Below are positions 1 to 12,783 of a DNA stretch of 64,000 nt, piece by piece. The stretch lies in the NCBI GenBank assembly GCA_020205615.1, contig CM035167.1:35910015-35974014 (forward strand), in the 5' to 3' direction. The notes beneath the pieces are model-generated. The model was not told the DNA's origin and did not search any database. It was given only the letters and a program-made list of their open reading frames with translations. The stretch is from Panax quinquefolius. Taxonomy: Eukaryota; Streptophyta; Magnoliopsida; Apiales; Araliaceae. The position numbers and the translations under genes are program-made. How positions within the stretch are numbered: position 1 is the stretch's first letter; each line of letters begins with the position of its first letter.

Positions 1-1046
1 ACCCCAAAATAGGTCCATTCCATCCAACCCATTACGAGTCGCCAAATATATGGTACGGAAAATAACTACAACTTTATTACAACAATTGTCGTGCAAAATA
101 CAACAAACACATATCTTTGTGAGTTTGGATACAAATATATACCAATATGTACGTCACAATGACACCTTACATAAAGGTATAGTCAAAAGCTGTTTTAGAA
201 ATTAGAATCTTTGGGAAGTGCTCAAGAAACCTTCATTACATGGGAGGCCATGCTTTTAGGTTATAGTAGATATCATATGGCCACGAATTATCCTTGGTTC
301 TGATAGACCCCAAAGAAAAACGAGAAAATTACTATCATATTCTTCCCAATGGTGAGTCTTCTCTTGATATATCTTTATCTCCACTGTCTCTAATTGGGTA
401 TTATACTCCAAACAAACACCAAGATTATATAGGTAATGCTTGTAAATATACTCAACAAGTGGATGAGCACAACCATGTCTTATGATGACACGAGGTTGTA
501 TGTCATTAGACATCTTGTATGATAGTGGCAAAACACCCTTCCAAGTTAAATTCACCTCACCCTCAACATCTATAGACCACCATTCTATTCCCTCGCTATC
601 CCCCGCTCGACCCAGCTACACTTTTATTACCTGAAAGGAATTGTGAAGCAGAAGGGTGAGCACAAATAGCCCAGTAAAGAATATCATGACTAAAGATAAT
701 TAAATTATCAATAGCCTTCATTAGTAATAAATCAGAGATTTAGAACATATGGTAGATGATAAAACTTTTTAACCATAGTTGCAGCGGAACGAGCAATCCA
801 TTAGAAGAGTAAAATAGATCATAAAGTCTATTATCTTCTCCATGTTAAAAGTCCACCAACAATGTTTTATCCCTGTAACATCAATCAATAGTTCATGTCC
901 GTAATCATGTGAATAACTCCTAATTGTAAATCTAAATTCCTCTTCTCATCCAGGACGAAGATAATTTCATCACCTGTCTTTACCTGAAACATCAAATATC
1001 ATGGTTATACCAAATCACAGTTCATGTTCATAATCATACTAATAAA

Positions 1047-1356
1047 TTCATCTTTGCAAAGACAAAGCTAAAGATATTCATCAACAGTTCATCTTTACAC
1101 TACAGGCTAAAGATATTCAACAACAGGTCATCTTTGCATTACAAGCCAAAGATATTCATCAATAATTCATCTTTGCACTACAGGACAAAGATATTCAACA
1201 ACAAGTCATCTTTGCACTACGAGCCAAAGATATTCAACAACAGATCATCTTTGCACTATGGGCCAAAGATATTCAATAATAATTCATCTTTGCACTACAG
1301 GCTAAAATATTCATCAACAAGTCATCTTTGCACTACGAGCCAAAGATATTCATATA
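1047..1356. repeat. 39-bp minisatellite, about 7-8 copies
   Basis: Units of 39 bp built on AAAGATATTCATCAACA followed by TTCATCTTTGCACTACAGG begin near 1070, 1109, 1148, 1187, 1226, 1265 and 1304. Degenerate copies continue around 1420-1560. The array lies in the R-U5 part of the L LTR, downstream of its TATA box. ORFs read through it only because 39 is a multiple of three. Confidence 0.9.
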
Positions 1357-2587
1357 TCAAATAAATACATAATCATTTCAGAAGTTATATAACAATAATT
1401 ATAACCATGTTGATCAATTCCCCTTTGCACTTAAGCTAAAAATATCCAATTGTAAATTCAATGGTCATGATCATACCAGTCAACAATTCAACTTTTGCAC
1501 TACTGGCCAAAGAGAACCTATAGTCACGATCATACCAATAATCTACCCATCTTTACACTCAAGTCAAAGAGAAATATTATCATTAGGGTTATAAGAATGT
1601 TATATAAAAAAAATATAATCAAAACATATAGATTTAATCTCAAGAGTAAGATTCATAAATCAATGATCTCATAACACCTTAATCAAAATGTTATAAATCA
1701 CTTAATAATCTCATAATCTAATATTATTAATACTACTACAATATTTTAATCATTTCTTAAACTTATAAATAATTTATTTAAATTGTTTATACTTTACTAA
1801 TAAATGCATTTAATAATCTTAAAATGCCAAACTAATAAGATTTCATCAACAATAACCAAAATCCTCATCAAAAATCTGCAATTACCTCATATAGGATTCT
1901 TAAGCCATAAAATCCTATTTTCCAATTTTCTTACTCCACATAACATATTTAATTCATTTACTCATAACTAGAATATTTTCATGAAAAATACCAAATCAGT
2001 TCCAAAAATATTTATTTTCTGGGATTTAGAAGAATATAGTCCCATATTGAATATATATTTTTCTCGAATTTTTAAAATTCATTTACTATTTTTCACATGT
2101 CCAAAACTACCGAATATTTAAACATTTATCATAAATTGTACTTTTGTCCAAATATTCTGAAATTAATACGGTATACTGATATTATATAGATGTAGTCCCA
2201 ATACAAATTTCATCAATTTTTGAGTTAATCACAAGGAGTTATAAATAGTTACTTTTAAAATAGTATTTTCTCATAAAATCCATAACTCCTAATCTATACA
2301 TCCAAAAATCGCCATTTTTGGACACAATCTAAAACTCATCAAAATATCATTTCAAATATTTCCAGAATTTTGAAGGCTCGAAAAATTTGAAACTAAAAAC
2401 ATAATAACCCCTTAAAATCCCTTACTATCCCTTACCTCAAAAAAAGCGATCTTACTTTCGACTAGAATTATTTGAGCGAACTTGCCGTATATAGCAATAC
2501 TCAAAATACTCACAAGAATACGCTCGATAATATAGAGAGAGAAAACTTCATTTTCTGGTGTGATTTTCAATTCTAACCTAAGCTCTC

Positions 2588-2595
2588 TATTTATA
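2588..2595 (-). promoter_or_regulatory. Putative TATA box of the L LTR
   Basis: The minus strand reads TTATAAATAGAGAG about 1.33 kb from the LTR start, followed by a CT/AG-rich stretch. This is the usual position of the U3-R border in these long LTRs. Called from sequence only. Confidence 0.5.
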
Positions 2596-3929
2596 AGAAA
2601 ATGCTTAGAACACCAAAGCAGAAAATTTATTAAATTAATATTAATTATTTTCCACATCTTTCTACGCTTCCATGAATCTGAACTCAGCCATCCTAACACA
2701 TGTTAAAGATGCCCACCAAACACAAAAAATGTTTTTCTTATTTAAATTATTTTAAACTTCCAAAAATTAATTATTTGAGACTTGAAACTTGATAATTCAT
2801 AATAAATAGCCCTTTTGTCGGAAAATTGAATCTCATAGCGTTTTTATATGAAATTCAATTCTCTACAACTTTTGCGGAAGAACGTTTTTCAAATTCCAAA
2901 CATAAATTGACCAGAAATTCACAAATGGGCGATTTTACAATTTATAATCAAATTTCGATCAAGAAATGGGGTCCACAAACACACAAAACATGTGTTAATC
3001 ATTTAATGCCACAAAAATACTCTTCCTCCTCATATACTCATATATCGCACATTCATTATAAAAATATCACCGTTAATATATTATTAAAATAATATATTTA
3101 AGCGAATTATTTTATCGAGAAAAAAATAAAATATTAATTTTCAACAATTGTCACTTTAAAATTTTCTCCATCTATATCCACATAAAATGAATATTTTCCT
3201 TATCATATTAATCAATAATTAATTATTCACAAATAATATTACTGAGAATCACAATAATGACAACAGGCGGTTCGGAAAGAGGGGCTTTCGATAAAGATTT
3301 CTCTTCTTTGGCGCTGATTAGGTGACCAAACCTCTCCTTAATGAGAACTTTCTAGACATTGCCAATAATGTTTTCTAATAATATTATTTAGATAATATGA
3401 ATTATTGCTTCGATAATGGAAAATCTTGTGTAGTGACAATTATTAAAACAACGATAATATAAAATATCAACGCAAACAATTATTGAATCGATAAAATAAA
3501 ATATTGAGCGATAATTATCGTAACAATTATTGAGTAGTGCCTTCTTACGTAAGAATCAATAATTGGTGCAATACTGAGTATTAATGCTCTTGTGTTTTAA
3601 CCAAAAAGTATTTTAACGGTATTAACTTGTAACAACTACTGGCCGTCATTTATAAACAACTTATATTTGTCGTTTTCTTCATCCAATCGCTTTCCGTTAT
3701 GGGGCCCACGCAAGGCTGCGTCGTCGTACTGATATTCCCGACAAAAAGAATATTCCACGACCAAACGAATATTCTTCGACAACAATGAATATTTTATAGC
3801 CACTTGCATATTTTGTAAAATTTGCATATTTCACCCATAACTTTAAACTTTTATCAATTTAACCATTTACTAAATAATAATTATAAGAAAAATTGAATAC
3901 TTTTATTTCATAAAATCCGGGGTCTTACA

Positions 3930-5637
3930 TATATGTGTAATTGGCATAAGCTATACATGTTAATTAGTGTTAGAAATTAAGTTATAGACAGAAATTTAGT
4001 TGTTCTGTTCTTCGTGGGCTACGTTCTGTTAGTTTTCGGCGCCCCAGCGCCAAAATTCGCGCCCCAACGCCAAAAGTTAGTGCCCCAGCGCTGAAATTCA
4101 CGCCCCAACGCCAATCTCGCGCTGCGGCACCACTGGTTAGCCTAGTTCTCGCGCCGCGTCGCAGGGACAAAAGTCTGAGTCGGACAGTTTTGGCCTCCTG
4201 TAGTAAAACGGCCATAACTTTCTCATACGAACTCCGATTGAGTTGATTCAAGATGATCCGAAACGAGGACGAATAGGCCTATAACTTTCATGCTTTAATG
4301 TTTTTAATTTGAGGTCTGTAACAGTAGTCAAAATGGTCATCTTTAGGACTTTTATGTTTTCGGGGGCAATCGAAAGGCGTCGGGCATGCACATATGCATG
4401 TGTAGTGCTCCTAACCATAAAAAATGATGTCCTAAGTTATAAAACATGTATGTTAGTAAATATAATGATGCTTAACATTAATAAATAATGTATTAGATAA
4501 GTTATAGAATCATAGTAAGCATACACAAGAGAGGCAAATCGGGCGTGTGACGATTGAACGTCGAAACGTCGTGCCAAGTGTTAACGAACTTAAAAAGTGT
4601 TTCAATTCAATTGAAATGAATATTATAGGATATGAAATGGATTTAATATAAAACCAATAAGTAGTCCTAGCAAGACTTAATCTCTTGAATGAACTTCGAG
4701 TTTGACTAAAAAGAAATATAGTGAGTCATAAGTTGAAAGTTAACACAATCTAATTGAACATTGTGTGCTAATTAATGGGAAAGATTATGAGATGTGGAGT
4801 AGAGTTTACATTACAATTACTATGTGTTGTTATGTGACTAATAGTTGATGTGTATGATTATATAATTGTGTAGGGCACGTGAAGTGCAGATAACTGTAAG
4901 CTGTTAAGCTATTATTGGTAAACAACGATCAAGGAAAGTCTTTTGGTTCCTATTTTCTACGTGGACTGATGATGCTGCTTTTAAATTGCATGATATGTTA
5001 TGCATGTAAAAATCATGAAATGTTAAAGTCAATATATGATCGCATTGTTTTTTGGCTAAGTAATGATGATTGAGTAAGGAACTCAATCTTTATATTTGCT
5101 ATGTGAATTAAAAGCATGTATGCCATGTATTACTTTAATGAGATGTATATCGAACATGTTATTATGTGTTATGTGATGCATGAAAACTATTAGACTTTGC
5201 TTGGTCATTGTCGAGCTCATTCTTGCAAATAACCACTTTTGCGGTCAAGATTTTAAGGTAAAGATATGTGCTAAGTGAGTTATAGAGATCCATATTCACG
5301 AAGATTACTTATGTTTTATGAGAAATGTATTTCATATTTTGAACGTAACATGTTGTTGAATTTTAAGTTGAGCTATCCAATGTATATGGATATGTAGTTA
5401 TGATGTAAGACTTTGTATAGTCATTTTGTTGTAACGATTCATGATATAAGATTGAATCAAAGAGATGTAATGTAAAGGTTCCGATTCAGGGCAAGAAAGA
5501 AGGAAATGTATAAACGTTTTAAATATTTCGCAATTTTATTATGTTTAACATCGAATAATGATGTAAAATTTGAGATTTAATGTATGGTTAACGACCGAAG
5601 TTGAGATTTAAATTGTATGAATTTTGGGGTCGTTGCT
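3930..5637 (+). repeat. Element A 5' LTR (3' part only)
   Basis: This aligns along its whole length with 9811-11395 plus 21770-21872 of the 3' LTR. The first roughly 1.25 kb (equivalent to 8564-9810) are missing because L inserted here. The LTR terminus reads GTTGCT instead of the GTTACA seen in the 3' LTR. It is followed directly by the primer binding site. Confidence 0.85.
4038..4130 (+). repeat. GC-rich short tandem repeat in LTR A
   Basis: About four degenerate units of the type GCGCCCCAACGCCAAAA occur in an otherwise AT-rich LTR. The equivalent stretch in the 3' LTR (about 9920-10000) has fewer, diverged units, so copy number differs between the two LTRs of one element. Confidence 0.75.
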
Positions 5638-5639
5638 GT

Positions 5640-5651
5640 TGGTATCAGAGC
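5640..5651 (+). other. Primer binding site of element A
   Basis: TGGTATCAGAGC, complementary to the 3' end of plant initiator methionine tRNA, lies 2 bp after the LTR end. The following leader GCTGTAGGTTATAAACC is nearly the same in C and B. Confidence 0.9.
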
Positions 5652-8550
5652 TGTAGGTTATAAACCTTAGGTAGGAGTACCATAGGCTATAACCTTAGAG
5701 AAGAGAGGTGAAGATAATGAACGAATAAGCTCAAATAGAGTTTGAACAATAAGGGATTAAAACTTGCGTGAAAGGATTCAAAGAAGAATCTCGCAGAGTT
5801 ATAAGGAATATGAATATGGGGTTACCCAACTCCAATAATAAGAATGTAAGGTGATAATAAATAGACAATGTCTATAAGAAGAGAATGATAAAGAAGTTAA
5901 GAATAGAGAGTTATATCTAAGTGTGGTGCAATTGTACTTTTTAATAGTTGATGTATGGTATTTGGGCTAAACAATTCCTTCATAGAGCGGAGGTATACAC
6001 GAACTAGCAACTCGGAACCTAGTTTGTTGGTTGTTTGTGGGAAACCACTCAGCATACCATATTGAAACTGTTAGAGACTCGATGTGTACCAAGTGTAGAA
6101 ATGGATACGTATGATGAAAGTGTAGAACTCGAATGAAATTTTGAGCGATGTAACTGAAGTTAGAAATTCTTAAAGGAAGAATTTTTTTTTATAAACAAGA
6201 AGATTCAAAGAAGAATCTAAGAGATATAAAGATAAGAAATGGGAGTTTCCTAACTCCAAAAGCCAAGATAACGAATAATATCATAAATGATGATAAAGGA
6301 AAGAATGAGGATCGTAAAACAAAACGATCATGAGTTAACAAAAGAATTTTAAGAGAGATGATTATAGAATAAGATCACGACGTGATCAGTTTAAGTTATA
6401 AAAGAAAGATGGTATGTAATGTTTGAATGATTATAGCTTAATGCTATGAAGATGGTGTACTATGAAATAGTACGAGATAACTCATGAGGAGTTATAGATA
6501 ATGTGATACGAGGAATTCGTATCGAGCAAAGAGCAAGTTATAAGCAAGATAGAGTTAGGTGGGATTTCAATTGAAGACTCATGTGATGGCTGAGTTATAT
6601 AAACCTTTGTATGGGCGAGGGTTTTGTGCTTGCACTCAGTTTATCACGTTGATAATCATTGGAATGTTTATGTCGCGCTATTTGCTATATGCCTATTGAG
6701 AAGGTGATTCTTTTCTCATGTGTATAACAGATAGGTAGAGTATAGTTAAAGAATATTATAAGGTTAAGTGCAAGTTCTTAAAACTCCTACTTATGGTAGG
6801 TTCGTGACTCATAATTATATGGTATGTTTTTGAACCCCTCAGCGAATGGACGCCTATGGTCTGACTAGGATAAGTTCTTAAACTCATATGATTGTGGCAA
6901 GTTCCTGAACTCATAACGTGTGGTAAGTTTGACGAACTGGGTATAGATAAATGTAAATGGAGTATTGAGGATGATAGGAATAGATAGACCTATTAAACAA
7001 TGAATCATTATATAAAGTGGAGTTGATGGTTGAAGCATAGGTATTCTAAATTTACTAGCTATGCTAGACTTTCGAAATTTATTGACTTCATGCTGATGTT
7101 TACACTTTTATTTTCTTGAAAAACATTGGATCAAATGATGGAACCAATGAGTTTTAACAACAATACTGTTATTCGTATGTCTATGCTAATTACTTCGGCT
7201 AGAAAAAAATGATTTGCAATATATCAAAATGTATTTTATATCATTAATACATCATGTAACTTGGTGCAAAGATGATAAAAAATGATGGAGTCATCAATGC
7301 AGTATTACTTAGTGTTAGATGTGATCTAAGGATCGTCAGCCCACTATGGTATGATGTAGTATGATAAAATCACCAAATGACGGAATCCTCAACGGACTGT
7401 AAATATAGTGCGGTATCATGACGTCATAAAAAGATTTTTGAGATTTCATTAAGATATGAGAATACATATATATGCATGTATATGTATATTTCGATTGATG
7501 TCTGAATTATTGTAGAGGTCTATGCTATTAGATTCAGCTAGACAAATATTGAAAGATGTTCATGAAATTCAAGAGTTTCTTGAGAAGTTATGCTAAACCA
7601 AATTATTTTGGTGTGGATTCATTTGTTGAAAAGCTGAGATGAACAACCCTATTATTAGGGGTTACGCTTAGTTTATACTTTGCGCTGAAATGTTTGTGCA
7701 CAATACATGTACAATAGGTTGATCACCTAGAGTACTTGTGGAGGGTGTTTTCAGTCTTTGTGATTGATAAACATTCTGCCAAAGAGGGTTTAAAGTGTGA
7801 AGAACCAGGGATGAAGCACTATTAAACCTATAGAAGAGTTCACGGTCTTGTGACCCTTAGCATAATTTGAAATCTTTTAAATTCCTGAGTTATTCATACT
7901 ATTTCCCAATTATTGAACAATTATGGAAGATTCTTGTTATTCTGCAAGATGTAAGTGAAAAAGGAAAATATTCCTTAGAAAGAAGTAAGTCGTGGAATAC
8001 GACACTGAATGATGAATGTGTTGATTAAGTGAGAAAATAGATTTTTGAGTGAGAAGGATTTGAGTTATCAAAGAATAACGTGAAACTTTTAATAGAAAAG
8101 TTAATAATAGTAGAAAGATCTTTGTGAAAAGAAGTGGTTATAAAACCCAATGAATGAATATAGTAGTGACGTAAAAATCTACTTTGATAGATTGAATGAA
8201 TAAAGATTAATAAATAAAATTTCGAGGACAAAATTCTTAGAAGAAAGGGTGAATTAATATCCCGAGTGTTGATGATAACGTTCCTTAGAAAAGGAAATGA
8301 ATGAGTTAAAAGATATATAATACTCAGAATGTAATTGAGTTCAAGTGAAAGTTATGAAATGAAACCTAGAATTTGTTAAAGTAATTAATATAGTAGGAAA
8401 TATAAAATCTATATTTAGATAAAATGATGAAAGATTACTCGAAAGTTATTTGTTTTAATTTCATCTTCGATTAAGGGCGAGAATCTTTGTAAGTAGGGAA
8501 GATTATAACGAATGAGTGGTTTGAGTTGTGATTCGAGGATGTAATCCTTG
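5652..8550 (+). other. Element A internal region, non-coding
   Basis: No gag or pol motif is found in any frame and all frames are densely stopped. The block at about 5955-6070 is closely similar to part of C's LTRs (about 14336-14480 and 20285-20430). The block at 7636-7730 resembles the stretch containing AGATGAACAACCCT in the LTRs of B and D. The motif GTGCGGTATCATGACGTCAT near 7410 also occurs in C's internal region near 16760. Two further polypurine-like modules lie at about 8216-8260 and 8470-8500. Confidence 0.75.
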
Positions 8551-8563
8551 TAAGGAGGAATGA
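8551..8563 (+). other. Polypurine tract of element A
   Basis: TAAGGAGGAATGA lies immediately before the 3' LTR start TGTAACAATCC. It is preceded by GAGGATGTAATCCTTG, the module that precedes the tract in B and C as well. Confidence 0.85.
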
Positions 8564-11395
8564 TGTAACAATCCAGATTTTTAATTAATATTTAAATATT
8601 TATTGAATTATATAAATATTTAATGGATGTATTTATCGTTGAATAAGTATTTGTTTAATTGATTTGATGTGATTTGATTATTTATTTGTTTAATAAATAA
8701 TTAATGAGTTAAGGAAAGTAATTATTTTGAGATAATATTCTAATTTAATTTAATAATTAAGTTAGAGAGTTTATAATGATTAAATAAATTATTATATTAT
8801 GCAATGAATTGTTATTAGAATTAATTAAATTAAGTATGAAAACTTAATTAATTAGAAGTGTGACAAATAACTATATTACAAGTGGTTATGAAAATAAATT
8901 AAAGTAGTTTTAATTTATTTTGCCAAACAAGGCTTAAATATATTAAGTCTTTAATTTTAAAGAGTTTTTCCAAAGCAGAGCCTTATGGCTTTTGGATTTT
9001 GAAATTTGATTTATTAGTAATATAAATTAAATTAAATAAAATATATTTATAATGGATATACGCTTATTATTTTGGTAACTGATAATAGTTATGATGATTA
9101 TTAATTAGGCCATATCAGTTTTTTAGTTAACGCATAATTGTTATCAGTTTAGTTTTACGTATAATGCAATTGGTTTAAGCCTAAGAAAGAAAAGATTGTC
9201 AGAGGTTTGAGAGAGAGTCTGAGAAAGAAAAGCAAGAGAAAGTTTTGAGTTCTTCAAGATATTCTCAGTGATTAAAAAGGATTGTCTGAGCAAATTAAAC
9301 GTATGTTACATAATCTTAACATATATGATTTATAGTATAATTATTTAGCCTCTGTGTTTCATGAAACTCAACTTCATTGTATATAAGTTTTTCAAAGGTT
9401 GTCTGTAAACTATGTTTTACTAAATGATTATGAAATCATATGTTCTGGTAATAACTAACATGTATATATGTATATATGTGTGCTATGCTAAATTACGTTC
9501 ATAGAGAAATAGAAATTAGTTTTTACAGTAAACATTCATGTATGAACGTGGTTTGTAGAAATATCAAAATTAGTATATGTTAATTTTGAAGTTATGAAAT
9601 TGAAGTGTTATTATATTAATTGGGTATGAAATTCAGAGAATCATAGTCTCAAGGAATCAAAATTGGGTTATAAAATGTGATTTTCGTGTTCATAGTGTCT
9701 AGAAGTATAAAGATCGACTTTTTGGGTTTAAAATATGGTTTTCAAGGAATTAAGTTTTCTGTGATTGTTGTTTAATGGTTTAAATTAGAATATGCATGTT
9801 GGGTAATGTGTATATGTGTAATTGGCATAAGCTTTACATGTTAATTAGTGTTAGAAATTAAGTTATGTATGTAAATTTAATTGTTACATTCTTCGTGGCT
9901 GCTACGTTACGTTAGTTTTTAATGGCCCAAAGCACAAAACCAAAATTCGCGCCTAAAGCCAGAAGTTCGCACCCCAACGCCGATCTCGCGCTGTGGCGCC
10001 ACTGGTTAGCCTAGTTCTCGCGCCGCGGTGAGGGGACAAAAGTCTGAGTCGGACAGTTTTGGCCTTCTGTAGTAAAACCGCCATAACTTTCTCATACGAA
10101 CTCCGATTGAGTTGATTCAAGATGACCCGGAACGAGGACGAATAGACCTACAACTTTCATGCTTTAAGTTTTTTAATTTAAGGTCTGTAACAGTAGTCAA
10201 AATGGTCATCTTTAAGACTATTATGTTTTTTGGGGCAATCGGAAGGCGTCGAGCATGCACATATGCATGTGTAGTGCTCCTAACCATAAAAGATGATGTC
10301 CTAAGTTATAAAACATATATTTTAGTAAATATAATGATGCTTAACATTAATAAATAATGTATTAGATAAGTTATAGAATCATAGTAAGCATACACAAGAG
10401 AGGCAAATCGGGCGTGTGACGATTGAACGTCGAAACGTCGTGCTAAATGTTAATGAACTTAAAAAGTGTTTCAATTCAATTGAAATGAATATTATAGGAT
10501 ATGAAATGGGTTTAATATAAAACCAATAAGTAGTCCTAGCAAGACTTAAGCACTTGAATGAACTTCGAGTTTGACTAAAAAGAAATATAGTGAGTTATAA
10601 GTTGAAAGTTAACACAATCTAATTGAACATTGTGTGCTAATTAATAGGAAAGATTATGAGATATGGAGTAGAGTTTACATTACAATTACTATGTGTTGTT
10701 ATGTGACTAATAGTTGATGTGTATGATTATATAATTGTGTAGGGCACGTGAAGTGCAGATAACTGTAAGCTGTTAAGCTATTATTGGTAAACAACGATCA
10801 AGGCAAGTCTTTCGGTTCCTATTTTCTACGTGGACTTGATGAACTGTTTTAAATTGCATGATATGTTATGCATGTAAAAATCATGAAATGTTAAAGTCAA
10901 TATATGACTGCATTGTTTTGGCTAAGTAATGATGATTGAGTAAGGAACTCAATCTTTATATTTGCTATGTGAATTAAAAGCATGTATGCCATGTTACTTT
11001 AATGAGATGTATATCGAACATGTTATTATGTGTTATGTGATGCATGAAAACTATTAGACTTTGCTTGGCTGTCGAGCTCATTCTTGCAAATAACCACTTT
11101 TGCAGGTCAAGATTTTAAGGTAAAGATATGTGCTAAGTGAGTTATAGAGATCCATATTCACGAAAATTACTTATGTTTTATGAGAAATGTATTTCATATT
11201 TTGAACGTAACATGTTGTTGAATTTTAAGTTGAGCTATCCAATGTATATGGATATGTAGTTATGATGTAAGACTTTGTATAGTCATTTTGTTGTAACGAT
11301 TCATGATATAAGATTGAATCAAAGAGATGTAATGTAAAGGTTGCGATTCAGGGCAAGAAAGAAGGAAATGTATAAACGTTTTAAATATTTCGCAG
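8564..11395 (+). repeat. Element A 3' LTR, first segment
   Basis: Starts TGTAACAATCCAG. Positions 9811-11395 match the 5' LTR remnant. U3 contains a TTTTGCCAAACAAGGCTTA block that recurs in D (revcomp near 63943) and B (29191). The segment stops at 11395, where C's LTR begins. Its last 167 bp are repeated at 21604-21769. Confidence 0.85.
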
Positions 11396-12149
11396 AATTT
11401 TGGATTATCCAGAATTTAGGTTTAAAGAATTAGTTATTAATAAAAAGAATTTTTATTAATACAATTATGTGCTATAAGTTTGTTAATCGTTCTATAACCT
11501 AGAATGATTATTAATCGAGAGGATTCTGGCTATGAGCTAGACTGAACGAGTAAGAATTTTTAGGACAAAAATAAAAAAAATTTGGGAACAAAAATATTTT
11601 CGGGGAAAAAGACGAAATATGCACTATTCACCCGACGAAACCTATGGGTTAGGGTTTGAATAACCTAAGCCTTTCCAAGAGTTCGGTATGTCGAAATGAC
11701 ATTCCGTCGAAAGATTGGACGATAATGTATCATGAAAAGTTAAGTAAGCCGATAAAAGTTTTTCTCGAAAAACTTGCAAAAATCGGACGAAATAAAAACG
11801 ACGAAAAGTATTGCTGTGTACTTTTCACGCGTTTAGCTACGTTAGGGGAAAACGTGAAAGAAAATGCTTGATGCTAAAAAGTGTTTTTCAATTTTTGTAA
11901 GATCCGAAGAATATGTAAAAGTTAATCGGTAAAAGAAAGACGAAATATCCAAAAATATTTGGATTCCGAGAATCGCAGTTTTCAAACTGTCGGACCAATT
12001 CCGAATTACGGAAGCACGAAGCTTCCAAGGGAAGCTAGCCAAAGGAGGTGGGGCGACCACTTGGCCACCAAGTAAACTTGGTGGCTAAGTTATGAATAGT
12101 AAGGAGGTTGGGGGGCCGAAATGAATAAAATACCCCTAGCCTTGAAAAT

Positions 12150-12158
12150 CTATAAATA
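12150..12158 (+). promoter_or_regulatory. TATA box of LTR C (5' copy)
   Basis: TCTATAAATAAGAGGC lies about 755 bp into the LTR. It is conserved in the 3' LTR as TCTATAAATAGGAGGC at about 18139-18150. A GAGAGAGAAA-rich stretch follows about 50 bp downstream, as in other plant Gypsy LTRs. Confidence 0.6.
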
Positions 12159-12424
12159 AGAGGCTTAATCTCATTTGAATGGGATTTTGAAAATTCTACA
12201 CTTTGAGAGAGAAAACAAGAGAGTTCGGATGAGAAAGGAAGAGAAAGAGAATGAGGAAAAGCTAGCTTGAATGAACGCTTTGTCCGACTGAAGGAGATTA
12301 AAGAAGAACGGTAATCCGAACCCTAATTCTTCTAAATTTTCTTTTAACTTTTTATGTTCAAAAACATAACTTAATGAGAATAAGAAGTAAAAGAGATTAG
12401 TAATGATTTCATATGGTTGAAATC

Positions 12425-12470
12425 ATAAGAAAATAAGAAATAAGAAATAAGAAATAAGAAATAAGAAATT
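12425..12470 (+). repeat. (ATAAGAA)n microsatellite in LTR C
   Basis: About five 7-bp units in the 5' LTR and about four in the 3' LTR (18421-18450). The copy number changed after insertion, or was misassembled. Confidence 0.85.
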
Positions 12471-12766
12471 TAGTTTATAAATTTCTTAAGCAAGTATAAG
12501 ATTCGTGAGAATTTTGAGCGATCCGAATGAATAATATGAACGAGTAGGTGAATTAAGTAAGGAATGATGTTCTATAACATCAAATTCCAAGAAAAAGTAG
12601 AATCGTAATCCAAAATATCAATTAAAAATGAAGAACGAACGAAGAACGCGAAGAACACGCGAAGAACGTTGTTGATGGACAAATTTAAAACCATTGTAGT
12701 GTAATTGTTGTTGATGGACAAGTTTAAAACCATCGCGTATAAGTTAGATGCTTATTGCTTGGTTAG

Positions 12767-12783
12767 GAACGTTAGAAACGTTC
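12767..12783. other. Perfect inverted repeat in LTR C
   Basis: GAACGTTAGAAACGTTC is a 7-bp perfect palindrome arm with a 3-base loop. It is conserved in the 3' LTR at about 18748-18764. It sits among many GAACG/CGAA motifs and could be a protein-binding or hairpin site. The function is unknown. Confidence 0.5.

Larger units (their letters stand above)
1..3929 (-). mobile_element. Element L: near-complete LTR of a large Gypsy-type element
   Basis: Read on the minus strand, the right edge starts TGTAAGACCCCGG, a typical Gypsy LTR 5' terminus, at 3929. The left edge of the window (revcomp ends in TTTTGGGGT) looks like the last bases before an LTR terminus, so almost the whole LTR of about 3.9 kb is probably present. 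Sequence beyond 3929 (TATATGTGTAATTGG) matches the middle of element A's 3' LTR near 9811, so L inserted into A's 5' LTR and the rest of L and of that LTR lies left of the window. The LTR is AT-rich and carries a TATA box and a 39-bp minisatellite. No protein-coding region is visible. The related LTRs of D, E and B share the general layout, so a Tekay-like relative is likely but not proven. Confidence 0.7.

Noticed and set aside
3982..4251. Minus-strand 89-codon Arg/Leu/Ala-rich ORF in LTR A
   Set aside because: Produced by the GC-rich short tandem repeat. Not maintained in the 3' LTR copy.
11656..11871. 71-codon ORF in C's U3, present in both LTRs (also 17646-17861)
   Set aside because: It starts at TTG, not ATG, lies upstream of the TATA box, and the two copies differ at many amino acid positions. 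It is shared only because the LTRs are copies.
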